Assembly: GCF_035917995.1 (NCBI RefSeq)
Contig: NZ_CP109131.1
Span: 4,154,001 to 4,218,000 of the forward strand
Direction of reading: 5' to 3'
DNA length: 64,000 nucleotides
Source of the DNA: Streptosporangium sp. NBC_01755
GTDB taxonomy: Bacteria > Actinomycetota > Actinomycetes > Streptosporangiales > Streptosporangiaceae
The notes below the pieces were generated by a model. It had not been told where the DNA came from. It was given only the letters and a program-made list of their open reading frames with translations, and made no database searches. Position 1 is the stretch's first letter; each line of letters opens with the position of its first letter. Below are positions 1 to 8,167 of the stretch, in pieces. A program made the position numbers and the translations under genes.

Positions 1-23
1 TTGACGTTCGTCAACGCCTTCTA

Positions 24-299
24 TCATTCTTTCCGATCCAGGCCGGTCAAGCTTCTGCGAGGGTCCTCGGGATCCTTTGGGCACAGCTGGGCTGCCGTGC
101 GGATGCCTCGGACTCTGCGCTCGGGTTTGGGGACGGTGCTGCCGACAGGGATGGTCGTGCACTTGCCTGGACACGGGCAGTAGAGCCGGAAGCCGTGACC
201 TTCTTTGCGAAGTAACCACCCCAAACTCACCCAATAGGCAAGTTCCTTGCGAATGTCCTTATTTGAGTGTTCTGACGGGTCCACTGCTTTGCCCGTCAT
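24..299 (-). CDS. HicA-like small protein (putative)
   Basis: A 91-residue basic protein. The central part (a wHTH-poor helix, then GWLLRKEGHGFRLYCPC and TTIPVGST) resembles the small double-stranded-RNA-binding-like HicA/mRNA-interferase fold common in actinomycetes, where a Gly-His step precedes a strand and a short Pro-Ser-Thr turn. Two CxC/C cysteines sit in the strand region, as in several actinobacterial members. I prefer the ATG at 299, because an AGAGG motif lies seven bases upstream; a GTG one codon earlier would sit too close to it. No recognisable HicB-type antitoxin lies beside it. The family assignment is from memory of sequence pattern, so the toxin role is a guess. Confidence 0.45.
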   Translation of the reverse strand: MTGKAVDPSEHSNKDIRKELAYWVSLGWLLRKEGHGFRLYCPCPGKCTTIPVGSTVPKPERRVRGIRTAAQLCPKDPEDPRRSLTGLDRKE

Positions 300-621
300 C
301 ACTCCACCTCTCTACGTAACCGATCACCTAGCTTGCCATGCTCACGACACTGCTGAGGGCGAAAGTTTGGGGCATAGTTCACCGAAACGAGGGGAAGAAT
401 CTGCGGATGCTGAGAACCTCCTGGTGAGGGCTGATCGTCTGCGCAGTGCTTAGCTGGATTCGACAGAAACTTGAGGATGGCGCAGGTACTGCCCCCTGCT
501 CGGCAGGGCATCGATGTCTCCTTTGGATGTCATCGAAGCTCGCGTCAGATTGAAGCCGAGCTGACGGGTCAGCGCGGGCGTTGCGGGACATGCGCGGGAT
601 ATGAAACCCCGGAATGCCGAA
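300..621. other. No convincing gene
   Basis: Short open frames occur on both strands but none shows a ribosome binding site, family resemblance or convincing composition. The stretch lies between the HicA-like gene and the integrase remnant, and is probably decayed mobile DNA. Confidence 0.4.
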
Positions 622-650
622 GGGGCTCCGGGAGTGTGTCCCAGAGCCCC
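622..650 (-). terminator. Hairpin downstream of integrase remnant
   Basis: A near-perfect stem (GGGGCTC-c-GGGA / TCCC-a-GAGCCCC) closes a five-base loop 17 bases past the stop codon of the integrase fragment. It has the position and strength of a rho-independent terminator, though without a long T-run. Confidence 0.6.
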
Positions 651-666
651 ACAGCAGAGGTGATCT

Positions 667-807
667 TCACGCGGCCAGCGCGTCATCAATCCTCCGGTTG
701 ACCGTCTCCTCCTGGCCGTCGATGCACTTCGCGTAGACGCGGAGGAGGACATCCACGCCGTGACCGGCCCGCCTTGCCACCTCGGGAGCGGGAACCTCGG
801 CATTGAG
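667..807 (-). pseudogene. Tyrosine integrase C-terminal remnant
   Basis: Only the last ~46 codons of a phage/ICE-type tyrosine recombinase remain. The visible piece is PAPEVARRAGHGVDVLLRVYA followed by CIDGQE, which is the conserved box II region around the last catalytic His (ARRAGH) and the catalytic Tyr (RVYAK) of actinobacterial integrases. The upstream sequence in the same frame has lost all similarity, so the catalytic Arg and the core- and arm-binding domains are missing. It probably marks an integrated element that was largely deleted. A terminator-like hairpin follows it. No tRNA or att repeat could be matched to it inside the window. Confidence 0.7.
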
Positions 808-1794
808 GGCTCTTTGACTTTGAGGGGGATGTTCACCCTCATGCCGCTGGCACGTGATCAAGGGCGGCTGCTGCCCTCGCTGCCCTGCTACGGGGAGATC
901 CCTGATGCCTCGGTAGGTTGGGGCTGAGGCACGAAGTCCCAGACTTTCGATCGGCCCCCAGCCACGTATGGGCTCAGCCGCCGTCGGGCGATCGTGAGGG
1001 CGATGGCTGGGGGGAGAGATGACCAATTCTGGCCACTTTTTGTGATGGGCTAATATCGCACAGCGATGACTGTTTGACAGTGATCAACTTCCCCGCCTCA
1101 CTCTACGGAGGAAGGATGGCAAAGTTCACTGCCACGCTGGTGGCTCGTCACAGCGACAAGTTGGCGTCGGTCGTCGCAGAAGGCACCGACAATGGCGCCC
1201 AGGCAATCCAGTGGACCAACAAGGGCAAACCCAACCAGGAGTGGAATCTGGAGGCGACCAGCGCCGGTTACTACGTCGTCCGCGCCATTCACAGCGGTAA
1301 GGCTCCGTCGGTCCTCGGCGAAGGACTCCAGGACGGCGCCGAGGCGGTCCAGCGGGACTATGTGAACAAGCTCAACCAGGAAGCGAATGACAAGCGACAG
1401 AGCAGGGAGCATGTCCGAAATATGAGAGCGTTCGCCAAGTTGGAATCCGGCGTCGACAGTATTGAACTGGCAGAGGTAGCAGTCCCGCAGATCGACGATG
1501 ATGAGCTGCTTGTGCGCGTCAAGGCCGTCGGCGTCGGCATTCACGACTCCTACTTCCTGCCGGGTGACGCGAAGTACCCGTTTCCGATCGGAATCGAGGC
1601 AGCCGGTGTCGTCGAGCAGGTCGGCAGCAGAGTCTCTGGTCACCGGCCAGGTGACCGCATTGCCTTCGTCAGTTCGATGCAGCCGAAGGGCGGAACCTGG
1701 GCGGAGTACGCCGCGGTCAAGGCCGGCTCCCTCATCGTGCCGGTCCCCACTGGCCTGGACTTCGTTGAAGCGGCGGCCGTCCCCGTTGCGGGTA

Positions 1795-2916
1795 CTGAGC
1801 CGATCGTAAGTTTTGGTACGTGTTGGGTAGCGGTGGGAGATCGAGTTCCGGCAGGCGCATGCTGGGGGTATGGCGAGAAAAGGTCGCAGAGCGACGTTCG
1901 AGGAGAAGGTTTTCGCCCTCCGGTTGCTGGAGGAGGGCATGTCACCGGATCGGGTGGCCGAGGCGCTGGGGGTGGGCCGTGAGTCGGTGTTTCGGTGGAA
2001 ACGCCAGGCCCGGGCAGGTGGTGACGAGGCGCTGCGGATCAAGAAGGCGCCGGGTCGGCCGCGGCGGCTGACGCCTGGGCAGGAGCAGAGCGTCAAGGCG
2101 GTGGTGCGTGATGTCACCCCCCGTCAGGTACTGGGGACGGCGGTGGCATTGTGGACGCGGGCGCTGGTGGCGTTGGTGATCGCGGCCTGGTTCGGGATCG
2201 GTTTGTCGGTGGCGGCGGCCGGGAGGTTGCTGCGCGGGCTGGGCCTGTCGCCGCAACGCCCGGCCTATCGGGCATGGCGGCGTGATCCGGCGGCCGTCAC
2301 CCGGTGGACGACGGTGCTGTTGCCGCAGATCTGTCGCCTGGCCCGGGCACGGGGGGCGCTGGTGTTGTTCGCCGATGAGATGAGCATGCGCGTCGATCAC
2401 CGCGCCGGGACCACCTGGGGACTGATCGGACAGACCCCGGTGGTGTGCGCCGGGGCGCAGCGCCGGTCGGTGAAGATGTTCTCGGCGGTCGCCGCGGACG
2501 GCACGCTGCGCTACCGGCTGTGGCACGGCTCGATGGACCGCTGGGCGTTTCTCGGGTTCTGCGCGCAGCTGCTGCGCACCGTCATCGGGCCGATCTTCCT
2601 GGTCGTCGACGGCTCCTCGATCCACACCGCCGCCGCGGTGCGTGATTTCATCGCACGTACCGGCGGCCGGTTGCGCTTGTTCTTCCTGCCCGCCTACGCC
2701 CCCGATCTCAACCCTGATGAGTGGGTCAACCAAAACATCAAGGCCCGGGTGGCTCGTGAGGCGGTCGCCGATGAACACGAACTGGCCGCGGCCATGCACA
2801 GCGGCATGCACCGGCTACAGAAACGCCCCGACATCGTCCGGGCCTTCTTCACCGACCCGCACCTGACCTACATCGGCGCATAACGCCGATAGTCCCAAAA
2901 CTTATGATCGGCTCAG
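1795..2916 (+). mobile_element. IS630/Tc1-like insertion sequence, 1122 bp
   Basis: The ends are inverted repeats beginning CTGAGCCGATC and matching for about 20 bases with one mismatch. A TA dinucleotide lies at each outer edge (1793-1794 and 2917-2918), the expected target duplication for the IS630/mariner group. One intact transposase fills the element. The insertion splits an oxidoreductase gene whose frame is restored perfectly on conceptual excision, so it is probably recent. Confidence 0.95.
1870..2883 (+). CDS. IS630 family transposase
   Basis: A 337-residue DDE transposase. Residues 5-60 form a helix-turn-helix (EEKVFALRLLEEGMSPDRVA, then ALGVGRESVFRWKR) followed by the family's GRPRRLT linker. 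The catalytic triad is visible as FADEMSM (Asp), VVDGSSIHTA (Asp) and LPAYAPDLNPDEWVNQ (Glu). Length and motif spacing are those of a complete enzyme; there is no frameshift, which is notable because many IS630 members need one. The ATG overlaps a GGGGGT run. It would act on the element's own inverted repeats by cut-and-paste into TA sites. Confidence 0.93.
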   Translation: MARKGRRATFEEKVFALRLLEEGMSPDRVAEALGVGRESVFRWKRQARAGGDEALRIKKAPGRPRRLTPGQEQSVKAVVRDVTPRQVLGTAVALWTRALVALVIAAWFGIGLSVAAAGRLLRGLGLSPQRPAYRAWRRDPAAVTRWTTVLLPQICRLARARGALVLFADEMSMRVDHRAGTTWGLIGQTPVVCAGAQRRSVKMFSAVAADGTLRYRLWHGSMDRWAFLGFCAQLLRTVIGPIFLVVDGSSIHTAAAVRDFIARTGGRLRLFFLPAYAPDLNPDEWVNQNIKARVAREAVADEHELAAAMHSGMHRLQKRPDIVRAFFTDPHLTYIGA

Positions 2917-3471
2917 TAATACTGTCCTGCGGGCGCTGAAAGCCCTGGAGGCGGTACCCGCTGGCGGTTCATTGTTCATTGCGGGAGGTTCGGGGGCGAT
3001 CGGCACCTTGGCCATCCAGGTCGCTCGGACACGGGGATGGCGGGTCGGCGCCTCGGCCTCTGAACGCAATCACGACCACATGCTCTCGCTCGGGGCCGAG
3101 GCGGTTGTCGACTACCACGATCCAACCTGGCGCGAACAGGTCCGACAGTGGATGCCTGGCGGGGTCGACGCAGTGATGGCGGTTCAGCCCCATACCTCAA
3201 AGGACAGCTTGAGCGTTGTGAGAGATGGCGGGAAACTTATCACCATCTCCGGTGACGTCGTGGCTCCGGAGCGCAACGTGCACGTGGAAGTGGTCCCGCA
3301 CGAGACCGACGTCCGAGGCGAACTGACGCAGCTGATGATGGAGGTCGCCCAGAACGAGAAGCGAGTGGAGATTGAACGGGTGTATCCGTTCGAAGAGGCT
3401 CAGGCAGCCCTGGCGAAGGTCCAGACTCGACACGCTCGGGGCAAGCTCGTCCTGCGTCTGGAGTAGTGAGA

Positions 3472-3738
3472 GTCGGGTCGCCCGGGGCATCTCAGCCCCG
3501 GGTTCCCGCGGAACGGAGCGTGACGGTCTCCCGTCACCCCGCTTGCTTCTCACCTAGCCTTCAGAACGCGGTCATCCACGCCCAGCGCGCAAATAGTTCG
3601 GGCTCTCTTTCGATGAGCCCTTGCCACCATGCCTCGAAGCGTTTGAATGCCTTCAGCCGTCTGTGCTTCTTGCGAGCCCACCGCATCAGATAGCAGACCA
3701 CCGGTAGGCGTTTCCGCACGTCAAGTTGGAGACTCGTG
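3472..3738 (-). mobile_element. Group II intron 3' remnant (maturase C-terminus, domains V and VI)
   Basis: On the minus strand a frame from about 3738 to the TGA at 3561 encodes YLMRWARKKHRRLKAF, then FEAWWQGLIEREPELFARW, the C-terminal end of group II intron reverse transcriptase/maturases. It is closed upstream by a TAG and has no start. Downstream, bases 3544-3511 fold like domain V: an AGC start, a GGGTGACGG stem with a GAGA tetraloop, and a two-base bulge. Bases 3502-3481 give a domain VI-like hairpin, and the intron would end with CGACCCGAC near 3472. The 5' intron and most of the reverse transcriptase are missing, so it cannot move. It lies six bases beyond the oxidoreductase stop. 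Confidence 0.75.
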
Positions 3739-3868
3739 GACTAGACGGCATCGTGATCCGGTGAACCCAGGCATAGGTGGACCGAAGTCCGGCAAACACC
3801 TCGGGTACGGGCCTGACCGCCGCCTCAGCCGCGGCCGAACCCGTGATGTCCCAAGCGGGGCCGACCGC

Positions 3869-4450
3869 TCAGCCAGACCGGTCGAGGCTGTGCCGGAGCA
3901 CCGCGAGCAATGCGTCGATCACCGAACCGCGGTCACGCGCGTCGAAAGTGACCAGGGGCGTGTCCTCGCTTATCGCCAACGCCCACCGCACGTCCGCCAG
4001 CTCGTGGTTGAGCACACCGTCGAACAGGTTGATGCCGACGCCGAACGGCATTCCGGACCGCTCGAAGTAATCGACCGCGGGGTAGCCGTCGTCAAGCCTC
4101 CGGCTGTCCACGATGACCAGCGCGCCCAGCGCACCCTCGGTCAGGTCGCGCCACATGAACCCGAACCGGTCCTGCCCTGGAGTACCGAAAAGATACATCT
4201 TGATCTCGTCGCTAATCGCGACGCAGCCGAAGTCCAGGGCGACGGTCGTGGTGGTCTTTCCCGGCACCTCGTCGACGCTGTCCAATGCGGCGGCCAGCTC
4301 CGTGATCGGGGCTTCGGTCGTCAGCACCGGGATCTCGGACACCTGGGCGACAGCGGTCGTCTTACCCACGCCGAACCCGCCGGCAATGACCATCTTCACC
4401 GGCAGCGGCGGCCGACCGGCCGCACGCTCAGCGGATTGCGGTGAGTCCAC
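3869..4450 (-). CDS. cvnD: Conservon small GTPase-like protein CvnD
   Basis: A 193-residue G-domain protein of the actinobacterial CvnD group. The P-loop is GGFGVGKTT near residue 25, switch II is FGTPGQDRF, and a VIVDSRR stretch replaces the usual NKxD region; the family lacks a classical NKxD. In Streptomyces conservons, CvnD couples to the CvnA sensor with CvnB and CvnC at the membrane and acts in development, loosely like a eukaryotic G-protein receptor complex. It is the last gene of the operon and overlaps cvnC by 23 bases, so translation is likely coupled. No terminator is obvious directly after it. Confidence 0.92.
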   Translation of the reverse strand: MDSPQSAERAAGRPPLPVKMVIAGGFGVGKTTAVAQVSEIPVLTTEAPITELAAALDSVDEVPGKTTTTVALDFGCVAISDEIKMYLFGTPGQDRFGFMWRDLTEGALGALVIVDSRRLDDGYPAVDYFERSGMPFGVGINLFDGVLNHELADVRWALAISEDTPLVTFDARDRGSVIDALLAVLRHSLDRSG

Positions 4451-4814
4451 GGATTACCCTTTCAAGGATCGCTACCTGCCGGCTGCCGGCAAGGTTTCCT
4501 TCGTGAACGTCGAGCAGGCCCAGCGCGGCGAGGTCGGCGACGAGGACCCGTACGACGCCGAGGTGTAGCCGCAGGTGCGCGGCGACCTCCGCGACCGAGA
4601 TCCAACGATCGCACAGTTCGACGATGTCGCGATGCTCATACGTAAGGCGCTCGGTCGCCACCATGCCGTGCGGTGTGGACCGGATCTGGGCCGCGATGTT
4701 GAGCGGGGCCGGGTGCACCGGCCGGACCCGCCCGCCCGTCAGCACGTACGGCCGCACCCCGGTCACCGGCGATCGCACGGGCTCCTCGCGGCCGGGCGGC
4801 TGATCCATCGGCAT
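4428..4814 (-). CDS. cvnC: Conservon DUF742 protein CvnC
   Basis: A 128-residue protein of the DUF742 family. The N-terminal RPYVLTGGRVRP and the winged-helix-like stretch ISVAEVAAHLRLHLGVVRVL followed by LAALGLL are typical. It belongs to the four-gene conservon module and probably links the roadblock protein to the GTPase; its biochemical activity is not established. The ATG at 4814 lies six bases past the cvnB stop. The C-terminus overlaps the start of cvnD. Confidence 0.9.
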   Translation of the reverse strand: MPMDQPPGREEPVRSPVTGVRPYVLTGGRVRPVHPAPLNIAAQIRSTPHGMVATERLTYEHRDIVELCDRWISVAEVAAHLRLHLGVVRVLVADLAALGLLDVHEGNLAGSRQVAILERVIRGLTAIR

Positions 4815-4820
4815 ACCCGG

Positions 4821-5255
4821 TCAGATCCGGACCGTCGACTTCAGCTCGTCGATGAGCTGAGGCGTCAGGACCGGCCCGGCCTGATTGGAGAACATCGCCA
4901 TCTCGAAGGCGAGATTGCCGAGATTGGCCTCCTTGCGGGCAAGCACGCCTAGCACACAACCCCGGCCGATATTGCTGACGAGCACGTACCCGCCGTCGAG
5001 ATCAATGATGATCTTGTTGGTTTCACCCAGGCCGTAGAGCCCGGACGCGCCATTTGCCAGGCTGGCCAACGCCGAGACGATGGCGGCGAGACGATCCGCG
5101 TCGATCCGCCGCATCTCGTTTGACATCGCCACCAGCAACCCGTCGGTGGACACGGCGATCGCCTCCGCTACCCCCGCGGTGTCGCGGGCGAACCGATCGA
5201 GCAGCCAATTGAACTGCTGTGCCTCGTTGCTGACCGGGTACGCGGGAACAGTCAT
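4821..5255 (-). CDS. cvnB: Roadblock/LC7 protein CvnB
   Basis: A 144-residue single-domain roadblock/LC7 protein (FNWLLDRFARDTAGVAEAI, then VSTDGLLVAMS). In conservons it forms dimers and is proposed to act as activator or scaffold for the CvnD GTPase. Its ATG overlaps the cvnA stop codon, and the AGGAG Shine-Dalgarno lies inside the last codons of cvnA. The same motif also occurs in the upstream copy of the cvnA tail repeat, without a usable frame after it. Confidence 0.92.
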   Translation of the reverse strand: MTVPAYPVSNEAQQFNWLLDRFARDTAGVAEAIAVSTDGLLVAMSNEMRRIDADRLAAIVSALASLANGASGLYGLGETNKIIIDLDGGYVLVSNIGRGCVLGVLARKEANLGNLAFEMAMFSNQAGPVLTPQLIDELKSTVRI

Positions 5256-8167
5256 AATGAGCTCCTGTTCGGATCGGTGCCTGCCGCTCTGGCAAGGCCC
5301 TGTTGGAACAACTCCAGCCCGGCGCGCTCCGCCTCCGGGTCGCGGAGTCGCGGTGCGGGGGCGGGCGTCGACGCTGCCTGCGGCCCGGCACGCCAGGCCC
5401 CGGGACTTTCCGGTGTGCCACGCACCGACTCGGCGAGGTGCTGGCCCGGGATCCGCCGGCGCAGCCCACCGCGCTGCTCACCCACCGTCGCTGACGGAGG
5501 CGCTGACGGAGGCGCTGACGGAGGCGCTGACGGAGGCGCTGACGGAGGCGCCGGCTCTGGCGTCCGCGTCTGCCGCTCCGGGTAACCCGGCCGTGTCGGG
5601 CGATCCGGCCCGCTCGCGTGGTTCGGCTGGCTCGCGTGGTTCGGGTGGCTCGCGTGGTTCGGCCGGCTGTTTCGGTCGGGCTTGGCCGGGCCGCCACCCG
5701 CCGGTCCTGCACCTGCGGCACCAGGCACAGGAAATGAGCTCCTGTTCGGATCGGTGCCTGCCGCTCTGGCAAGGCCCTGTTGGAACAACTCCAGCCCGGC
5801 ACGCTCCGTCTCCGGGTTGCGGAGTCGCGGTGCGGGGGCGGGCGTCGACGCTGCCTGCGGCCCGGCACGCCAGGCCCCGGGACTTTCCGGTGTGCCACGC
5901 ACCGACTCGGCGAGGTGCTGGCCCGGGATCCGCCGGCGCAGCCCGCCGCGCTGCTCGCCCACCGTCGCCGGCGGAGGCGCTGGCGGAGGCGCTGACAGAG
6001 GCGCCGGCGGAGGCGCCGGCTCTGGCGTCCGCGTCTGCCGCTCCGGGTAGCCCGGCCGTGTCGGGCGATCCGGCCCGCTCGCGTGGTTCGGCCGGTTCGC
6101 GTGGTTCGGCCGGCTGTTTCGGTCGGGCTTGGCCGGGCCGCCACCCGCCGGTCCTGCACCTGCGGCACCAGGCACAGGAGCGGCGGTGCTCCCACCCACC
6201 GCCGCAGGCGGAGGGATCGATGTGTCGAACCATTGAAAGTCCGCGGACGGCTCCAGCACCGGGACCGGGGCCGCCACGTCGGCGGCCTGCTGCCGATGCT
6301 GAACGGCGGCCATGGCCGCAGGCGGTCCGTGGACCTCTGTGCGGAGCAGTAGCGCCGCGGGCACCACGATCTCGACGGTGACGCCGGTCGGGACGGACGG
6401 CAGCAGCCGCACGGTCATTCCGTGCCACCGGGCCAGCCGGCCCACCACGAAGAGGCCGAGCATCGTGGTCGGTGTGACGTCGAGGCGCTCCCGCGACACG
6501 AGGCGACGGTTCTCCTGCTCGAGCCGCTCGGCCGACATGCCGACGCCTTGGTCCACGATCCGTATGTGGCAATCGCCGTCGAGCCTCGCCGACAACTCGA
6601 CCGGCACGTTCGGTGGCGAGAACACGGTCGCGTTCTCGAGCAGTTCGGCGAGCATGAGCGTGAGGTCGACGACCACTCCGGCCTGCAACACCACGTTGTC
6701 GATGGTGCCGAGGACCACCTGACGGTACCCCTCGATCTGTGCGGCGGCGGACCGTACGATCTCATGTAGCGGGGCCGGCATGCTGAGCGGCCCGGCGTCG
6801 CGCTGCCCAGCGATCACGAGCAGGCTTTCCGCGCTGCGGCGCAGCCGTGTCGTCAGATGGTCCAGCCGGTACAGGTGCGCCAGCCGCTGCTCGTCGAATT
6901 CGTCGCGCTCAAGCGAGTCGATGCTTGCCAGCTGCCGCTCGACGAGGCTGCGCGTGCGGTTGGCGATGTTGCTGTACATGACGGCGACGTTGCGCCTGCT
7001 CGTCACCTGCTGCTGCATCAGTAGCGTGGCGGTGGCCTGCACCCGGTTGAACGCCGAGGCGAGCTCACCGATCTCGTCCGCGGAGCTGATGGTGACGGCC
7101 GCCAGCCGCGGCGGGTCCTCATCGGCGTCGGCGACGTCCGTGTCGTGCACGCGTCGCAGTTCGCGGGTGGCGAGGTCGGCGACTGCCGTCGCCGCGAGCG
7201 TCACCCGGCGCAGCGGCCGGTCGACCGAGCGGCTGATCAGCGAGCCCAGCCAGACGACCGTGGCCAGGAGCGCGCCGACGCCGACGGCGACGCCGACCGC
7301 CGTGTCGGTCGCGGTGCGGGCGCGTGCGGCAGCCAGCCGGCCGATGTCGGACACGACGGCCATCTGCGCGCTGTACCGCACCACGGCATCACCCTGGGCG
7401 ATCGACAGTGCCTGCGCCGCACTTGTCGGTGGGCCCGACCTGCCCGGGGTTTCGTTGTGCGTCAGTGCGGCGATCGCCGCGCCGCTCCGCAACGCCGACG
7501 GACCCGTCTCGGTCGCGGCCAGGATCGTGACGTGCCGCGGGATCGCCTGCCGCTGAAAGCGTTCCCAGTGGCTCTGCACCAGCGTGGCGGAGTCCCTCGC
7601 GAGGAGGCCGGCCACAGTCTGGTCGCCGACCGCCACCAGCAACGCCGCCACGCCGACGCCGGCCTCCTCATCGAGCCGCATCAGCGTGTCGAGGGACGAC
7701 AGTTCCCGCTGCCCTATCACGTCGGCGTCCGGCTGGTCGGTCAGCCGCAGCTGGTTCAGGAGCGTGACAACCGTGTCATGGTACACCCGAACGACCCGGG
7801 ACGGCTCCGCGTCACGGCGCAGGACCGCCTGACGTACCTGGCGTACCTTGCGCAGCGCGGCGACCGAGGCACGACCCTCTGGAACCGCCGCCGCCGCCTC
7901 ATCGGCGGTGTGCACCTGGCTGACGAGCGCGGTCCGGCCGACCCGATCGGACAGGACATAGGCCAGTGCCAGGAGCCGTTCGCGCTGCAGTTCGGCGACG
8001 GCGACCGCGGTGGTGTGGACCCGCTCCGCGCTGTGTTGCACGGCTTGCGCCGCCCGGGCGTCGTCGACCCGCTCGACGACGCCCGGGACGCTCGCCGCCG
8101 TCATGGCGGCGACCGCGATGAGCAGCAGCAGCCCGAGTCTCTGGGTGATCCGCAGGTTAAGGAGCAT
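5252..8167 (-). CDS. cvnA: Conservon sensor histidine kinase-like CvnA with nitrate-sensing-type domain
   Basis: A 971-residue membrane sensor. One transmembrane helix lies at residues 6-27, a helical extracytoplasmic domain of the nitrate/nitrite-sensing (NIT) type runs to about 285, a second transmembrane helix is near 292-314, then a HAMP-like linker, a dimerisation helix with LYRLDHLTTRLRR, and a GHKL ATPase fold (ELLENATVFSPPN near 512, DQGVGM near 538). The usual phospho-acceptor His is embedded in LDHL, as in other CvnA proteins. The last ~310 residues are Pro/Ala-rich and made of two near-identical units. I start at ATG 8167; ATG 8179 is equally possible, and both overlap or abut the upstream gene. 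Confidence 0.9.
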   Translation of the reverse strand: MLLNLRITQRLGLLLLIAVAAMTAASVPGVVERVDDARAAQAVQHSAERVHTTAVAVAELQRERLLALAYVLSDRVGRTALVSQVHTADEAAAAVPEGRASVAALRKVRQVRQAVLRRDAEPSRVVRVYHDTVVTLLNQLRLTDQPDADVIGQRELSSLDTLMRLDEEAGVGVAALLVAVGDQTVAGLLARDSATLVQSHWERFQRQAIPRHVTILAATETGPSALRSGAAIAALTHNETPGRSGPPTSAAQALSIAQGDAVVRYSAQMAVVSDIGRLAAARARTATDTAVGVAVGVGALLATVVWLGSLISRSVDRPLRRVTLAATAVADLATRELRRVHDTDVADADEDPPRLAAVTISSADEIGELASAFNRVQATATLLMQQQVTSRRNVAVMYSNIANRTRSLVERQLASIDSLERDEFDEQRLAHLYRLDHLTTRLRRSAESLLVIAGQRDAGPLSMPAPLHEIVRSAAAQIEGYRQVVLGTIDNVVLQAGVVVDLTLMLAELLENATVFSPPNVPVELSARLDGDCHIRIVDQGVGMSAERLEQENRRLVSRERLDVTPTTMLGLFVVGRLARWHGMTVRLLPSVPTGVTVEIVVPAALLLRTEVHGPPAAMAAVQHRQQAADVAAPVPVLEPSADFQWFDTSIPPPAAVGGSTAAPVPGAAGAGPAGGGPAKPDRNSRPNHANRPNHASGPDRPTRPGYPERQTRTPEPAPPPAPLSAPPPAPPPATVGEQRGGLRRRIPGQHLAESVRGTPESPGAWRAGPQAASTPAPAPRLRNPETERAGLELFQQGLARAAGTDPNRSSFPVPGAAGAGPAGGGPAKPDRNSRPNHASHPNHASQPNHASGPDRPTRPGYPERQTRTPEPAPPSAPPSAPPSAPPSAPPSATVGEQRGGLRRRIPGQHLAESVRGTPESPGAWRAGPQAASTPAPAPRLRDPEAERAGLELFQQGLARAAGTDPNRSSL
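5256..6179. repeat. Tandem duplication in the cvnA tail
   Basis: Two direct copies, 5256-5732 (477 bp) and 5733-6179 (447 bp), differ by a few substitutions and by copy number of smaller internal repeats. These are a 12-bp GGAGGCGCTGAC unit, about five times in the first copy, and a short CGTGGTTCGG unit. Each copy encodes about 150 residues, from PVPGAAGAGPAGG to GTDPNRSS, and reading frame is kept through both. Confidence 0.95.

Larger units (their letters stand above)
1116..3466 (+). pseudogene. Zn-less MDR oxidoreductase with RICIN-like N-terminus, split by IS630
   Basis: A quinone-oxidoreductase-type medium-chain dehydrogenase interrupted by an insertion sequence. Removing bases 1795-2916 plus one TA copy restores a single 408-codon frame reading VPVAG-NTVLRALKALEA. 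The N-terminal catalytic fold (from about residue 103, MRAFAKLES) lacks zinc ligands. The Rossmann half follows the insertion (AGGSGAIGTLAIQVA). The first ~90 residues look like a ricin-type beta-trefoil fragment with QxW-type repeats (IQWTNKGKPNQEW) that stops abruptly before the third repeat; this is not a known fusion for this family. ATG 1116 follows GGAGGAAGG directly. The 3' half could restart at TTG 2972, but alone it lacks the substrate domain. Confidence 0.85.

Noticed and set aside
299..511. Minus-strand frame overlapping the HicA-like start as an antitoxin
   Set aside because: It has no ribosome binding site, no HicB or ribbon-helix-helix pattern, and unnatural composition; the four-base overlap is probably chance.
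3869..4450. Extra P450 (cvnE) expected after cvnD
   Set aside because: The sequence after cvnD is intron remnant and spacer, with no P450 motif in the window.
5080..6381. Long plus-strand frame opposite the cvnA tail (433 codons)
   Set aside because: It is the antisense shadow of the GC-rich tandem repeat; cvnA has domains, family match and operon position.
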